From positions 124,001-188,000 of the forward strand of contig NZ_JAAFZH010000011.1 of the NCBI RefSeq assembly GCF_010435915.1: 64,000 nucleotides of DNA, in the 5' to 3' direction. This document shows positions 9,062 to 17,690 of the stretch, piece after piece (the first letter of the stretch is position 1; every line of letters begins with the position of its first letter). A model generated the notes under the pieces. That model ran no database searches. It saw nothing but the letters and a program-made list of their open reading frames with translations, and was not told where the DNA came from. The DNA is from Spirosoma terrae (GTDB lineage: Bacteria; Bacteroidota; Bacteroidia; Cytophagales; Spirosomataceae). The position numbers and the translations under genes were made by a program.

Positions 9062-9994
9062 TTAAATAGGGAAGTTTAGCGTCTTCGTGATGTACTCTTT
9101 ATTGATACTGGCACATTGAGCGGGGGTTTTGTCTTTGTCGGGCACACCGTCTAATTCAATAATCCCCCATCCTTTGAATTTGATGTCTTCCAGGGCTTTA
9201 AAAACGGCAGGAACGTTCACATTCCCACGACCCAGCTCAACAAATTTATAGGCCTTTGGATCTTCCGGTTTATCGGGACGGGGCGACATGGTGTCTTTCA
9301 GATGCAACGCATGAATAATGTCTTTGTATTGCTTAACGGCCTTTTCGGGCTCTCCTCCTCCTTGTTTGTAATGAGCAATGTCGAGCAGGAGTTTGCAGTA
9401 TTTTGGGTTCATGGCCTGTACGATCACATCGACTTCTTCGGGAGTTTCACCAAGTTGATGCATGTGATTATGATACGTGGCCTGTACACCAAGGTCGGCG
9501 GTTTGTTTGCCAATTTCGTTCATGACAGCCGCCAGTCGCTTCAGCTCTTCTGTGGTTGGAAGCCGATTTTTCGGACGCAGGCTGTTGGTCATCTGGAAAG
9601 CAGAACCACCCAGTGCTTTGACAAAGCTGGCGTGTGCTACGTGCATATCGATCGTGCTTTGCTCTTTGGCCGGATCAATCTCAACATTGCCGCTCGAAAA
9701 CATAGCCAGTGCAAGCTTATGTTGATCGAGCATCGCTTTCAGTTCGGAGGGTTTAGCCTTGTAAGGCCCAAACGTATTGGCCCGTAGCTGAATACCTTTG
9801 AATCCCAGAGCCGATAGATCGGTTATTGCCTGCGCATCATTGCCTCCCCACGTAATAGCCGAATAAGCGATCTTAAGACCAGTTGGTTTAGCCAGTTCGG
9901 CTTGTGCAAACAATCGATTTGAGCCAAGGGTGAGCGCCAGGGCCGATAAACCGGCTGATGTGAGAAACTGGCGTCTATTTACAGTCTCCTGCAT
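9062..9994 (-). CDS. Tat-exported sugar isomerase/epimerase-like TIM-barrel protein
   Basis: A 310-aa protein with a twin-arginine leader (NRRQFLTSAGLSALALTLG) and an AP-endonuclease-2-type TIM barrel (xylose isomerase-like superfamily). Visible features are YHNHMHQLGETPEEVD, a metal-ligand histidine in ALHLKDT, and a late GWGIIELDGVPD. Relatives isomerise sugars or hydrate 2-hydroxy-3-keto-glycals in the 3-keto-glycoside route. It heads the three-gene periplasmic set with DUF1080 and Gfo/Idh. The stable hairpin at 10100-10151 separates it from the SusD gene upstream, so it probably has its own promoter. Confidence 0.87.
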   Translation of the reverse strand: MQETVNRRQFLTSAGLSALALTLGSNRLFAQAELAKPTGLKIAYSAITWGGNDAQAITDLSALGFKGIQLRANTFGPYKAKPSELKAMLDQHKLALAMFSSGNVEIDPAKEQSTIDMHVAHASFVKALGGSAFQMTNSLRPKNRLPTTEELKRLAAVMNEIGKQTADLGVQATYHNHMHQLGETPEEVDVIVQAMNPKYCKLLLDIAHYKQGGGEPEKAVKQYKDIIHALHLKDTMSPRPDKPEDPKAYKFVELGRGNVNVPAVFKALEDIKFKGWGIIELDGVPDKDKTPAQCASINKEYITKTLNFPI

Positions 9995-10099
9995 GAGTGA
10001 AAAAGGGAGAATCAGTAGTTACAAAACGAAGGTACTGACGGTGAAATGAATAGTTTTTCTAGTAAAAGAAGCGGAAATCAAAAGACTTCTACTTGCTGT

Positions 10100-10151
10100 A
10101 AATGAGTAAAAGCGTGAAAATGACCTTGTATTTTCACGCTTTTACTCATTT
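10100..10151 (-). terminator. Strong hairpin ending the FecR-SusC-SusD block
   Basis: A perfect 22-bp stem (10100-10121 with 10130-10151) with an 8-base loop, ending in ATTT. It lies 15 bases beyond the SusD stop and is the most stable structure in the sugar locus. Confidence 0.85.
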
Positions 10152-10165
10152 ATAAACTAGCGAAA

Positions 10166-11908
10166 TTAATAGCCTGGATTTTGGGGGTAGGCAGTCATAC
10201 CACCAGCCGTTCTATCCAATTGATCCTGTGGAATTGGCCGGAGTGTATGATAATCCTTAATGTTAGGCGCGCCATCTGGATTATAGGCTTTGACACGTTC
10301 TACCAGATTTCCCCAGCGTTTTAAGTCATACCAACGGTTCATTTCTCCAGCCAGTTCACGTTCACGCTCTTCCATAATGAAAGCCATCGTAGCCTGATCT
10401 GCCGTAATTTCCATGTCGGCCTGTTTGCCTGGCCAGGCCGCTCGCCTACGCACAGCGTTAATAAATGGGACGGCATCAGCGGCTTTCCCTTGCTTAATTA
10501 ATGCTTCAGCGGCAATCAGGTACGTTTCAGCCAGTCGGAACATGATGAAATCGCGGCTACCGGGTTCGTAACCGGCATTAGGACGTAAAGGGTCCACAAA
10601 TTTTTGCAGCTGTGGAAACAGATTGGGCCGATATTGGCTCGGTACCAGTACCTGGTAGCGTCGTTTAGCCCGTTCGGCCAGCGACATTTCGTAACCTGGT
10701 ATGAAAATGGCTGTGTCGCCCGCCGTGAACTTCAGCGATGTCTTCGAGTTATCGAAGATAGGAGTTGTCTTGCTCGGGTTGTTCGACAGCCAGGTGTCTT
10801 TAAACGACTTCTTATAGCGGGAGTCATTAACCCGGTCTTTCTCCGCAAAAACGACATTCAGCATGTAGGGGGTTGGCATAAACCGTCTGAAAGGCCGACC
10901 GTTCGCAATGTCACGCTGCATACCAGCATACGCTTCGTACTCCACTACGAAGTAAAGGTGCGTCTGGTTACCGTTGATCGTGACGGTGTTGGTCGTAGTC
11001 GAATTGAAGCCATTTCCAATGTCCGTAATCGGCTCCGACGTGTATTGAGTGGCCATGATCACCTCGCTGTTTATTTCGCCTGCGCCCTGTGCAAAGACGC
11101 TGGCAAAATCGGGCAATAGGCTGTATGAATAGTTCTTGATCACATTCTGCGCGTAAGTAGCAGCTTTGGCAAAATCATCGGCAGCAGCTGCGTCTTTATC
11201 GGTGGCTTTCGTCAGATATACTTTGGCCAGCAAATGCTCGGCAGCTCCTTTGGTTACCCGGCCATAGTTATCAGCCGGGTAGCTATTGGGCAGGTCGGCA
11301 AGGGTCGATTCCAAGTCGCTGACAATTTGCGCGTAAATATCCTTTACTGGATCGCGCTTGTATTCTTTCGCTGGAAGGAGATTCCCTTTTGTTAGCAGCG
11401 ATACCGAGCCAAAGTTCTGAACCAGAATAAAGTAGTGGTGGGCGCGCAGAAACTTCAATTCGGCGACACGGCGCTTTTTTGTTGTCTCATCCAGGCCCGG
11501 AATACTGCCGGAGGCATCCAGTGCTACATTTATCGTATTAATGGCTTTGTAAAGCGCATTCCAAAGATCACGAATGATATCGACCTGAGCGTTTACCTGC
11601 GATGTGTATTGGTTCATGTACTTGTAGCTCCCGTCGGCTCCCATTGTGTAGGTATCTGTTCCGAAAACAGTGAGCGTCATAGCACCTTCACGGCCATAAT
11701 ACTCTCGTAAGGAGGAGTAAGCCGCTTTTACAACCGATTCAAACCCATTGGTTGTGCTGGCGTATTGACTGCCTACCTGCGAAATGGGTACTTCTTCCAG
11801 TAAATCTTTACAACTGGTTGTACTGAAAAGCATAGCCGCTGTTAAGAGCGTTGCCCGGCTCAGCATATAGCCTGCCTTTTGAGCAATGATCAGTTTATTT
11901 TTTTTCAT
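10166..11908 (-). CDS. SusD/RagB family outer-membrane lipoprotein
   Basis: A 580-aa lipoprotein with a lipobox ending STTSC at about residue 33. TPR-like SusD folds follow: SVVKAAYSSLREYYG early, FLRAHHYFILVQNFG with the conserved aromatic stretch, AEHLLAKVYLTKA, and the C-terminal RDFIMFRLAETYLIAAEALIKQGK and ERERELAGEMNRWYDLKRWG typical of RagB/SusD. It forms the lid of a SusC transporter and binds glycan or peptide ligands at the cell surface. It is 32 bp after the SusC gene on the same strand and is almost certainly co-transcribed. The ligand is not deducible. Confidence 0.95.
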   Translation of the reverse strand: MKKNKLIIAQKAGYMLSRATLLTAAMLFSTTSCKDLLEEVPISQVGSQYASTTNGFESVVKAAYSSLREYYGREGAMTLTVFGTDTYTMGADGSYKYMNQYTSQVNAQVDIIRDLWNALYKAINTINVALDASGSIPGLDETTKKRRVAELKFLRAHHYFILVQNFGSVSLLTKGNLLPAKEYKRDPVKDIYAQIVSDLESTLADLPNSYPADNYGRVTKGAAEHLLAKVYLTKATDKDAAAADDFAKAATYAQNVIKNYSYSLLPDFASVFAQGAGEINSEVIMATQYTSEPITDIGNGFNSTTTNTVTINGNQTHLYFVVEYEAYAGMQRDIANGRPFRRFMPTPYMLNVVFAEKDRVNDSRYKKSFKDTWLSNNPSKTTPIFDNSKTSLKFTAGDTAIFIPGYEMSLAERAKRRYQVLVPSQYRPNLFPQLQKFVDPLRPNAGYEPGSRDFIMFRLAETYLIAAEALIKQGKAADAVPFINAVRRRAAWPGKQADMEITADQATMAFIMEERERELAGEMNRWYDLKRWGNLVERVKAYNPDGAPNIKDYHTLRPIPQDQLDRTAGGMTAYPQNPGY

Positions 11909-11940
11909 TCGTTTAATATGTTTAAAAATCAGTTCCCTGA

Positions 11941-14900
11941 TTAGAATTTAAGATTGATACCAAACGTAGTCTGACGTACTGCAGGCGACTGGTCGGCGTT
12001 TACGTCGCCATCGGTTTCGCTGTCGATCCCTTTGTATTTGGTCCGGTATTCGGAGAAAATGAAAGGCTGCTGAATGCTGGCAAATACACGTAATGAGCCA
12101 ATACGTAGCTTTTCGGTTATTTTCGATGGTACGTTATAACCGAAATTGATATTTCTGATTTTCACGAACGAACCGTCGAAGTAAAGCAGTGTCGAACGAA
12201 ATGGAGGAAACTCCTGATTTTTGTTCGGCCGAGGGAAGTCGTTGGTTGGGTTATTAGGCGTCCAGTAATCAACATCAAGACTATTATACCGACCTGCCAG
12301 TGTCAGGAAGTCCTGATGGAAAAGGCTGCGGAACATATAACCTATACGAGCAAACACAAAGAACGAGAGGTCGAAGCCTTTGTATTCAAAGCGGTTAGTA
12401 ATACCAAAACTGAACTTTGGCACCTGCGAGCCAAGAATGACCCGGTCTACGCCATCAATTTTACCATCGCCATTGGTATCCTGAATCTTAATCTGCCCCG
12501 GTGTACTCTGATATCTTTTCGCTTCATCTATTTCACTGGTTTGCCAGATGCCTATTTTCTTATAATCATAATAAGCGGTTAATGGCTGGCCAATAAAACG
12601 GGAGTTGCCCACGTCATCGACTTTACCGTTAAATAGCTCCAGAATCGATTCCCGATTACGGGTAAATTGGAGGTCAGTTGTCCAGCGGAATCCACTCGTA
12701 GCATCAACGTTAACAGTAGACAGCGTAACTTCAACACCCTGGTTACGTGTTTTGCCGACATTCCGAAGTACGCGATCAAATCCGCTGGTTCCGGGGAGCT
12801 GATCAAACAAAAGCAGATCGCGGGTGTCTGCCTGATAGTACTCCAGCGTACCCGATAAACGTCCTTTGAAGAAGCTAAAATCTAATCCAACGTTGGCTGA
12901 GGTTGTTGTTTCCCATTTCAGATCTGGATTACCAATGGTGAATGGACGATAGCCAAAGGCGCCAGTAGTGCCGAATGCATACGTTGTCCGCCCTAACTGC
13001 GCTTGTGTTTGGTATGGATCGATAGCCGTGCTACCAATAGTACCATAGCTAGCCCGAAGCTTTAGGTTGTCAATCCAGGATACAGATTTCAAAAATGTCT
13101 CATTGTAGATGTTCCAGCCTACGGCCACCGATGGGAAGAAACCATATTTGGTGTTTTCGCCGAACCGGGATGAACCATCATAACGAGCCGTTAAGGTAAG
13201 CAGGTATTTATCGTTGTAATCGTAATTGACACGGCCCATGTACGAATTCAACACCCACCGTCTTACATCACTACCCACCGAGTTGATCAGTGAAGCTTGT
13301 CCTAAATTATAGAACAGCTGAGATTCAGCTGGCACACCTGTTACGCTAATCTGGTTTGTTTCGTAATCATCCTTCTGAACCGAGTGCAGGGCTGTAAAAT
13401 TTACGTTATGAATCTTGTTGAAGGTTTTTGTATAGGTCAGGATGTTTTCCAGCGTCCAGTTGAATTGATATTCATTGAATGAGAAAGCCGTTGGATCGGC
13501 CATTCGGCGGCTGTTGGTCAGACTACCTACAAAACGGCCAATGCGCCGGTTGTTGAGGTCTGGGCCGAAATTGACGCGGTATTTTAACCCATCAATGATG
13601 CTCCATTCACCATAAATACTATTGAAAATACGCATTCGCTTGGTTAGATCAACCTGAGCACCTGGCGTGATTTCGGCAATGGGGTTGGTACGTAGCCCAT
13701 CGGCTGTTGGCAGGAAAATGAGATTGCCATTATCGTCAAAAGGTTTGCCTAATGGATTTTCGGCATAGGAGCCTCCCAGTGGATTGAAGTTTTCGCCGTT
13801 CCGAAGGCTATATACACCCAGCGTCGAAATTCCAACTTTAACGCTCTTGGTAATCTGATGATCAAGGTTAATCCGGAACGTATACCGGGTAAAGTCCTGA
13901 TTCTTAACAATACCCACGTCTTTGAAATAGTTGCCGGAAATTGCGAACTGAGTTTTCTCGTTACCTCCCTGTATGCCAATATTATGACTCTGGATGTTTC
14001 CCTGACGTAGTAAGTACGATTGGTAATCAGTAGTTCTGTTATTGGCTATACCATCTAGCTCAACGGGTTCAAATAGTTGAGCATCAGTAGTGTATTCGTT
14101 GACAGCCCGGCGCGATTCCCGTTTGTATTCTGCAAATTCTGCCCCGTTGAATACGTCGATTTGACCAAGCCGATCCGAAAGACCATAGTAGCCGTCGTAA
14201 CTAACGACCGTTTTACCGGGCTTACCCCGCTTAGTCGTGATAAGCACAACGCCATTAGAACCCCGGGAACCGTAAATGGCCGTTGCCGACGCATCTTTCA
14301 ATACCTCCATCGACTGTATATCGTTGGGGTTAATATCATCGATACTACCAGCGAGCGGAATCCCATCTACTACGTATAAGGGGTCATTACCGGCATTGAT
14401 CGAACGACGGCCCCGAATACGAACAACTGGGCCAGCACCAGGCTTACTGCTATTCTGTACTACGTCGACCCCAGCGGCCCGGCCCTGAAGTGCCTGACGA
14501 GCGTTGGTTACGGGAAGTTCACCAATTTCTTTGGCACCAACGGACGAAATAGCCCCGGTGGTCTGACTCTTTTTCTGGGTACCATACCCTACAACAACAA
14601 CTTCGTTGAGAGCACGGCTATCAGCTTGTATCGTTACGTCGAGCGTTGAGCGATTGCCAACCGCAACTTCCTGGGAGATAAAACCTACGGAAGAAAAGAC
14701 GAGTATCGCATTTTCGTTTGGAATACTAATTCGATACGTACCATTGGCGTCGGTGGTAGTTCCGCGTGATGTGCCTTTTACGGTTACGTTGACGCCGGGT
14801 AGTGGCGAATTGTCGTCGGTTGATAACACTTTACCCGTAACGGTACGTTCCTGCACCTGATTTTGGGCCACAGGTCCAACCAAGGATGGGGCGCTCGTGG

Positions 14901-15000
14901 CTGGCTGGCTAATTAAAGTAAGGGCTGTAAGGCCCAGCAGAGGAATCCAGGCCCGTCGTGGAGACGGCATCCTTGGAGGGGATGTAATTGTTTTGTACAT
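11941..15000 (-). CDS. SusC/RagA family TonB-linked outer-membrane transporter
   Basis: A 1019-aa protein with a signal peptide, a CarboxypepD_reg-like domain (about 52-140: VTGKVLSTDDNSPLPGVNV onward), the linker NEVVVVGYGTQKK, a TonB plug (IRGRRSINAGNDPLYVVDGIP; MEVLKDASATAIYGSRG) and a 22-strand barrel ending TTFGINLKF. It imports large ligands with SusD using TonB energy. There is no STN signalling domain before the CarboxypepD domain, although a FecR gene lies immediately upstream, which is unusual for a transporter feeding an anti-sigma pathway. The gap to SusD is 32 bp and to FecR 63 bp. Confidence 0.95.
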   Translation of the reverse strand: MYKTITSPPRMPSPRRAWIPLLGLTALTLISQPATSAPSLVGPVAQNQVQERTVTGKVLSTDDNSPLPGVNVTVKGTSRGTTTDANGTYRISIPNENAILVFSSVGFISQEVAVGNRSTLDVTIQADSRALNEVVVVGYGTQKKSQTTGAISSVGAKEIGELPVTNARQALQGRAAGVDVVQNSSKPGAGPVVRIRGRRSINAGNDPLYVVDGIPLAGSIDDINPNDIQSMEVLKDASATAIYGSRGSNGVVLITTKRGKPGKTVVSYDGYYGLSDRLGQIDVFNGAEFAEYKRESRRAVNEYTTDAQLFEPVELDGIANNRTTDYQSYLLRQGNIQSHNIGIQGGNEKTQFAISGNYFKDVGIVKNQDFTRYTFRINLDHQITKSVKVGISTLGVYSLRNGENFNPLGGSYAENPLGKPFDDNGNLIFLPTADGLRTNPIAEITPGAQVDLTKRMRIFNSIYGEWSIIDGLKYRVNFGPDLNNRRIGRFVGSLTNSRRMADPTAFSFNEYQFNWTLENILTYTKTFNKIHNVNFTALHSVQKDDYETNQISVTGVPAESQLFYNLGQASLINSVGSDVRRWVLNSYMGRVNYDYNDKYLLTLTARYDGSSRFGENTKYGFFPSVAVGWNIYNETFLKSVSWIDNLKLRASYGTIGSTAIDPYQTQAQLGRTTYAFGTTGAFGYRPFTIGNPDLKWETTTSANVGLDFSFFKGRLSGTLEYYQADTRDLLLFDQLPGTSGFDRVLRNVGKTRNQGVEVTLSTVNVDATSGFRWTTDLQFTRNRESILELFNGKVDDVGNSRFIGQPLTAYYDYKKIGIWQTSEIDEAKRYQSTPGQIKIQDTNGDGKIDGVDRVILGSQVPKFSFGITNRFEYKGFDLSFFVFARIGYMFRSLFHQDFLTLAGRYNSLDVDYWTPNNPTNDFPRPNKNQEFPPFRSTLLYFDGSFVKIRNINFGYNVPSKITEKLRIGSLRVFASIQQPFIFSEYRTKYKGIDSETDGDVNADQSPAVRQTTFGINLKF

Positions 15001-15063
15001 CGAGGTTTTGGATTTAGGAAAATTATTCAGCTAATAGGCTACTGGTATATGATTGGGTAAGCA

Positions 15064-15870
15064 CTATTCAGGTAAGGATTGCACGGCGCCAGCCGCTACT
15101 TCAATTGAATCGCCTGGGAGAAGGCGTATTGGCTTCTGTTTATTGAGTAATAAATTAACTTGGCCAGAGGTCAAGGCAATTTTTGTGCATTCGGGACTTT
15201 GCTGCACGCGAAACGTAGTACCCAACGCTTCGACCGTTAGCTCGGGTGTATGTACACGAAATAACCGGGCCGACGACGTATCATTGCGGTGAACAACGGC
15301 GAAATCAGCTTCCCCTTCCAGCCACACTGCTCTGGGGGTTTCGTCGGACCATTGCTTGGCAAAACCGCGTCGATCATACCGCAGTTGGCTATTAGCATGT
15401 AGACGAACCGTTGAGCCATCGGGCAAACTGATTGTTTTGGGCGGGCCTGCCGTTGTCCGAATTGTTTTAATAGACTGATCGGGGCCGTATTGTATCCATA
15501 GCGCCCAGCTTATCAGAAGAATAACGCCCAGCGTAGCAGCTACGGTCCGAAAGAAATACCACCAACCAACTACCGCCCGAACATCAGGCTGCAAGGTTCG
15601 TATGTCTTCCATTGTCTGAAGCGATTCGCGAATCCGCCACCAGACTGAAGCGGCTTCATCCGGAGTTAATGATAAGCTGCTGGGCGTTGACGCCGTTAGT
15701 ACTAATTGCCGGGCAACGTCAATTGTGTCAGCACATTGCGGATTGTGCAGAAGCCAGATTTGCCAATACGCTACAACTTCTTCATCACTGGGGTGTTGCA
15801 CCCAGCGGACAAAGAGGTCGTCGAGGGCGAGTTCCTCAGCGGTATAGACAGAATACGGCTTGTGCGACAC
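15064..15870 (-). CDS. FecR family anti-sigma regulator
   Basis: A 268-aa protein starting at GTG (an in-frame stop lies just upstream). The cytoplasmic N-terminus (1-100) has the short helical region that binds ECF sigma factors, one transmembrane segment spans about 103-127, and the FecR domain follows (TISLPDGSTVRLHANSQLRYD; VWLEGEADFAV; VEALGTTFRVQQSPECTKIALTSGQVNLLL). FecR proteins relay transporter occupancy to a partner sigma factor. No sigma gene is adjacent: the upstream neighbour is a divergent outer-membrane protein. The partner must be elsewhere or absent. Confidence 0.9.
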   Translation of the reverse strand: MSHKPYSVYTAEELALDDLFVRWVQHPSDEEVVAYWQIWLLHNPQCADTIDVARQLVLTASTPSSLSLTPDEAASVWWRIRESLQTMEDIRTLQPDVRAVVGWWYFFRTVAATLGVILLISWALWIQYGPDQSIKTIRTTAGPPKTISLPDGSTVRLHANSQLRYDRRGFAKQWSDETPRAVWLEGEADFAVVHRNDTSSARLFRVHTPELTVEALGTTFRVQQSPECTKIALTSGQVNLLLNKQKPIRLLPGDSIEVAAGAVQSLPE

Positions 15871-16223
15871 AGTTTAGTTAGCTGATAAATGTTCCGAAAA
15901 GAAGGAGGACTGAGGGTTTCTACTTATGCTTTCAATCGATTGCAGGCTAACCTAGCTTTCAAATAGGCTATTCATTCATAAAATTGTTCTGAGGATCAGA
16001 AAGATGGTTGGCTAGCTTGAGGATAATAGGATATATTTTAAATAAATTTATTATTGTATACTGATTACTAAGTTGTGGGTAGGCAATTTTTTGGGTGATT
16101 AGGCTACTTTAAAATAAACTGTTTGATGGTTTATCAGTTATGATTTCCAGCGCTCTATGGGAGACGAGGCAGGTCAGCTAACAACCACATTAACTAGTCT
16201 TCTGGCCTGGCTCCATCAACATT
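15871..16223. other. Divergent intergenic region FecR / outer-membrane protein
   Basis: 353 bp without a gene on the scale of its neighbours. It is AT-rich around 16025-16130. A 36-codon frame (16157-16267, MGDEAGQLTTTLTSLLAWL...) overlaps the next gene's start out of frame; it could be a leader peptide but may be chance. No clean TAnnTTTG box was found. Confidence 0.4.
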
Positions 16224-17027
16224 ATGAACACCAGGAATCGAACCAAGCAAGTAATTTGGTATTATAGCCTTAAGCTCATCGGTTTAGTAATCGTTATAAG
16301 CCAGTTTACTCAGGTAGGCATTGCCCAATCGGTGCGGGTTGCAGATTCGGCTTCTGCTAGCGTCTCGAAACCACAACCACTGACATTTACTGCTTCAACC
16401 GACCAACGATTTTTCTTTTTTAGTGATACACGTAACGACGATAATCGTCGGGTGCCCGTCAGTGTTTATGGCATACGAGCAGGTTTCCTGTTTCCGCCAA
16501 CCCGCAATCGCCCAAACTTAAAAAGTGGCCGGGTCGCTAGCTTTAAAGCCGGGGCTGGGTTTTATTTTATCAACCAGCATTTAGACAGACCAGGTTTATT
16601 ACCCAATACGTCAGAATCGGTTACGCGTCATCTACGGATCGCAACCGTCTATTATGAGCGGTACTGGTACCGTCGGAAAGCTTTCGAAATCAGCACACCG
16701 CTGGAAATTGGTTATGGGCATTCGCGCTACGAACGTAACGACGATCAAGCTAAGGATTATGAAGTGGCTCGGGGGGTATTTTTACCACTGGGGGTTGGCG
16801 TTTTAGGGGCGTATCAGTTTCCAACGGTACGTTGGTTAAGGCCATTGCACTGGTTTGGCGTAAATATGCTGGTAGGGTATCGATTTATTCTAAAAAAAGA
16901 TATCCCGGAAAGCCAGATTAATTACACAGGGTTTTATATATCGGTTGGGCCATCGTTTTTCCTGGAAAACCTAACGGCTGATATTAAGCACTGGCGACAA
17001 CGACGGAAACAAAAACGAAATCAATGA
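16224..17027 (+). CDS. Putative outer-membrane beta-barrel protein, unknown function
   Basis: A 267-aa protein with a signal peptide (basic start MNTRNRTK, hydrophobic core at 13-29, cleavage near GIAQS). Alternating aromatic/hydrophobic strands follow (FFFFSDTRN, VASFKAGAGFYFI, IATVYYERYWYR, LEIGYGHSRYE, VLGAYQFPTVRW, GVNMLVGYRFIL, YTGFYISVGPSFFL), as in small porin-like barrels. The C-terminus is highly basic (KHWRQRRKQKRNQ), which is odd for a barrel end and suggests the tail lies outside it. I do not recognise the family. A terminator follows the stop. Confidence 0.6.
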   Translation: MNTRNRTKQVIWYYSLKLIGLVIVISQFTQVGIAQSVRVADSASASVSKPQPLTFTASTDQRFFFFSDTRNDDNRRVPVSVYGIRAGFLFPPTRNRPNLKSGRVASFKAGAGFYFINQHLDRPGLLPNTSESVTRHLRIATVYYERYWYRRKAFEISTPLEIGYGHSRYERNDDQAKDYEVARGVFLPLGVGVLGAYQFPTVRWLRPLHWFGVNMLVGYRFILKKDIPESQINYTGFYISVGPSFFLENLTADIKHWRQRRKQKRNQ

Positions 17028-17060
17028 CACCGGGTATCTATTGACGTAGATACCCGGTGT
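17027..17060. terminator. Bidirectional terminator between convergent genes
   Basis: A 14-bp stem (17027-17040 with 17047-17060), loop TTGACG. It begins on the last base of the outer-membrane protein's stop codon and lies 4 bp from the end of the convergent OsmC gene. Confidence 0.75.
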
Positions 17061-17064
17061 TACG

Positions 17065-17493
17065 TTACGCATGCACATTTTCTTCCCAACGAATACTAAC
17101 CGCTTGTTCTATATCGGGATGGAGACTAATGGCAACCGGGCATGTGTGCGCTATCTTTTCCAGCTTGGCGCGCACCTCCGGGTCGGGTAATACGTTGGTA
17201 CGTAGCGTCAGATCAACCTCAATCCGGGCAATTCGTCGGGGCGGCTGAGACGACATAATTTTAGTGACATCCAGTTCGCTGCCTTTCAGTTCAATGTTAT
17301 CGCGCCGGGCAAAAATGGCCATGGTGGTAATGATGCAGGTTCCTAAGGCATTAGCCACAAGATCGGTTGGGGAAAAGGCTTCACCACGGCCCTGATTGTC
17401 GGTAGGAGCATCTGTGTGAATGTGTGTCCCCGATTGTAAATGAATACAGTCGTTCCGTAAATCGCCTAAATAATCGATATGAATCGTTGCCAT
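17065..17493 (-). CDS. OsmC/Ohr family protein
   Basis: A 142-aa protein from the ATG at 17493 (MATIHIDYLGDLRNDC); a longer frame to 17535 adds 14 residues unlike the family. It contains GEAFSPTDLVANALGTCIITTMAIFARR, the OsmC motif with a resolving/peroxidatic cysteine (GTC), and a second cysteine in KIAHTCPVAISL. These two cysteines are the thiol pair used to reduce organic hydroperoxides. The YhfA-like spacing suggests a general OsmC-family peroxidase rather than Ohr proper. It is cytoplasmic and monocistronic by context. Confidence 0.88.
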   Translation of the reverse strand: MATIHIDYLGDLRNDCIHLQSGTHIHTDAPTDNQGRGEAFSPTDLVANALGTCIITTMAIFARRDNIELKGSELDVTKIMSSQPPRRIARIEVDLTLRTNVLPDPEVRAKLEKIAHTCPVAISLHPDIEQAVSIRWEENVHA

Positions 17494-17617
17494 ACAGTAA
17501 TACGTATATTGGTAGGAGAGTAAATTGATCGGCAAGTCGTATTCGTTGATTAGACCAGCTCGATCAGGTTTAGGACCTACTTACTAATTTGCCTAAACAT
17601 AAAAAATATCAGCTGGT

Positions 17618-17635
17618 TACGCTAATGTTAGCGTA
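17618..17635. promoter_or_regulatory. Palindrome in divergent OsmC/outer-membrane gap
   Basis: TACGCTAA and TTAGCGTA are perfect 8-bp arms around a 2-bp centre. The site lies between the divergent OsmC gene and the gene at 17691, about 30 bp upstream of that gene's candidate -7 box. Its shape and place fit a dimeric repressor operator, but the identity is unknown. Confidence 0.45.
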
Positions 17636-17639
17636 GCTT

Positions 17640-17672
17640 TTGACGGGAATACATAAAAATTGTGTAGTTTTA
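17640..17672 (+). promoter_or_regulatory. Candidate Bacteroidota promoter
   Basis: TTG at 17640-17642 and TAGTTTTA at 17665-17672 are 22 bp apart; the second differs from TAnnTTTG at the last base. It would start RNA near 17679, just before the ATG at 17691. This argues against using the in-frame TTG at 17640 as the start codon. Confidence 0.4.
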
Positions 17673-17690
17673 ATCAAAGAGTTATACAAA

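Noticed and set aside
9302..9787. 161-codon plus-strand frame inside the TIM-barrel gene
   Set aside because: Antisense shadow of a Tat-exported protein with clear motifs.
10604..11119. 171-codon plus-strand frame inside the SusD gene
   Set aside because: Wholly antisense to a well-supported SusD; composition is basic and family-less.
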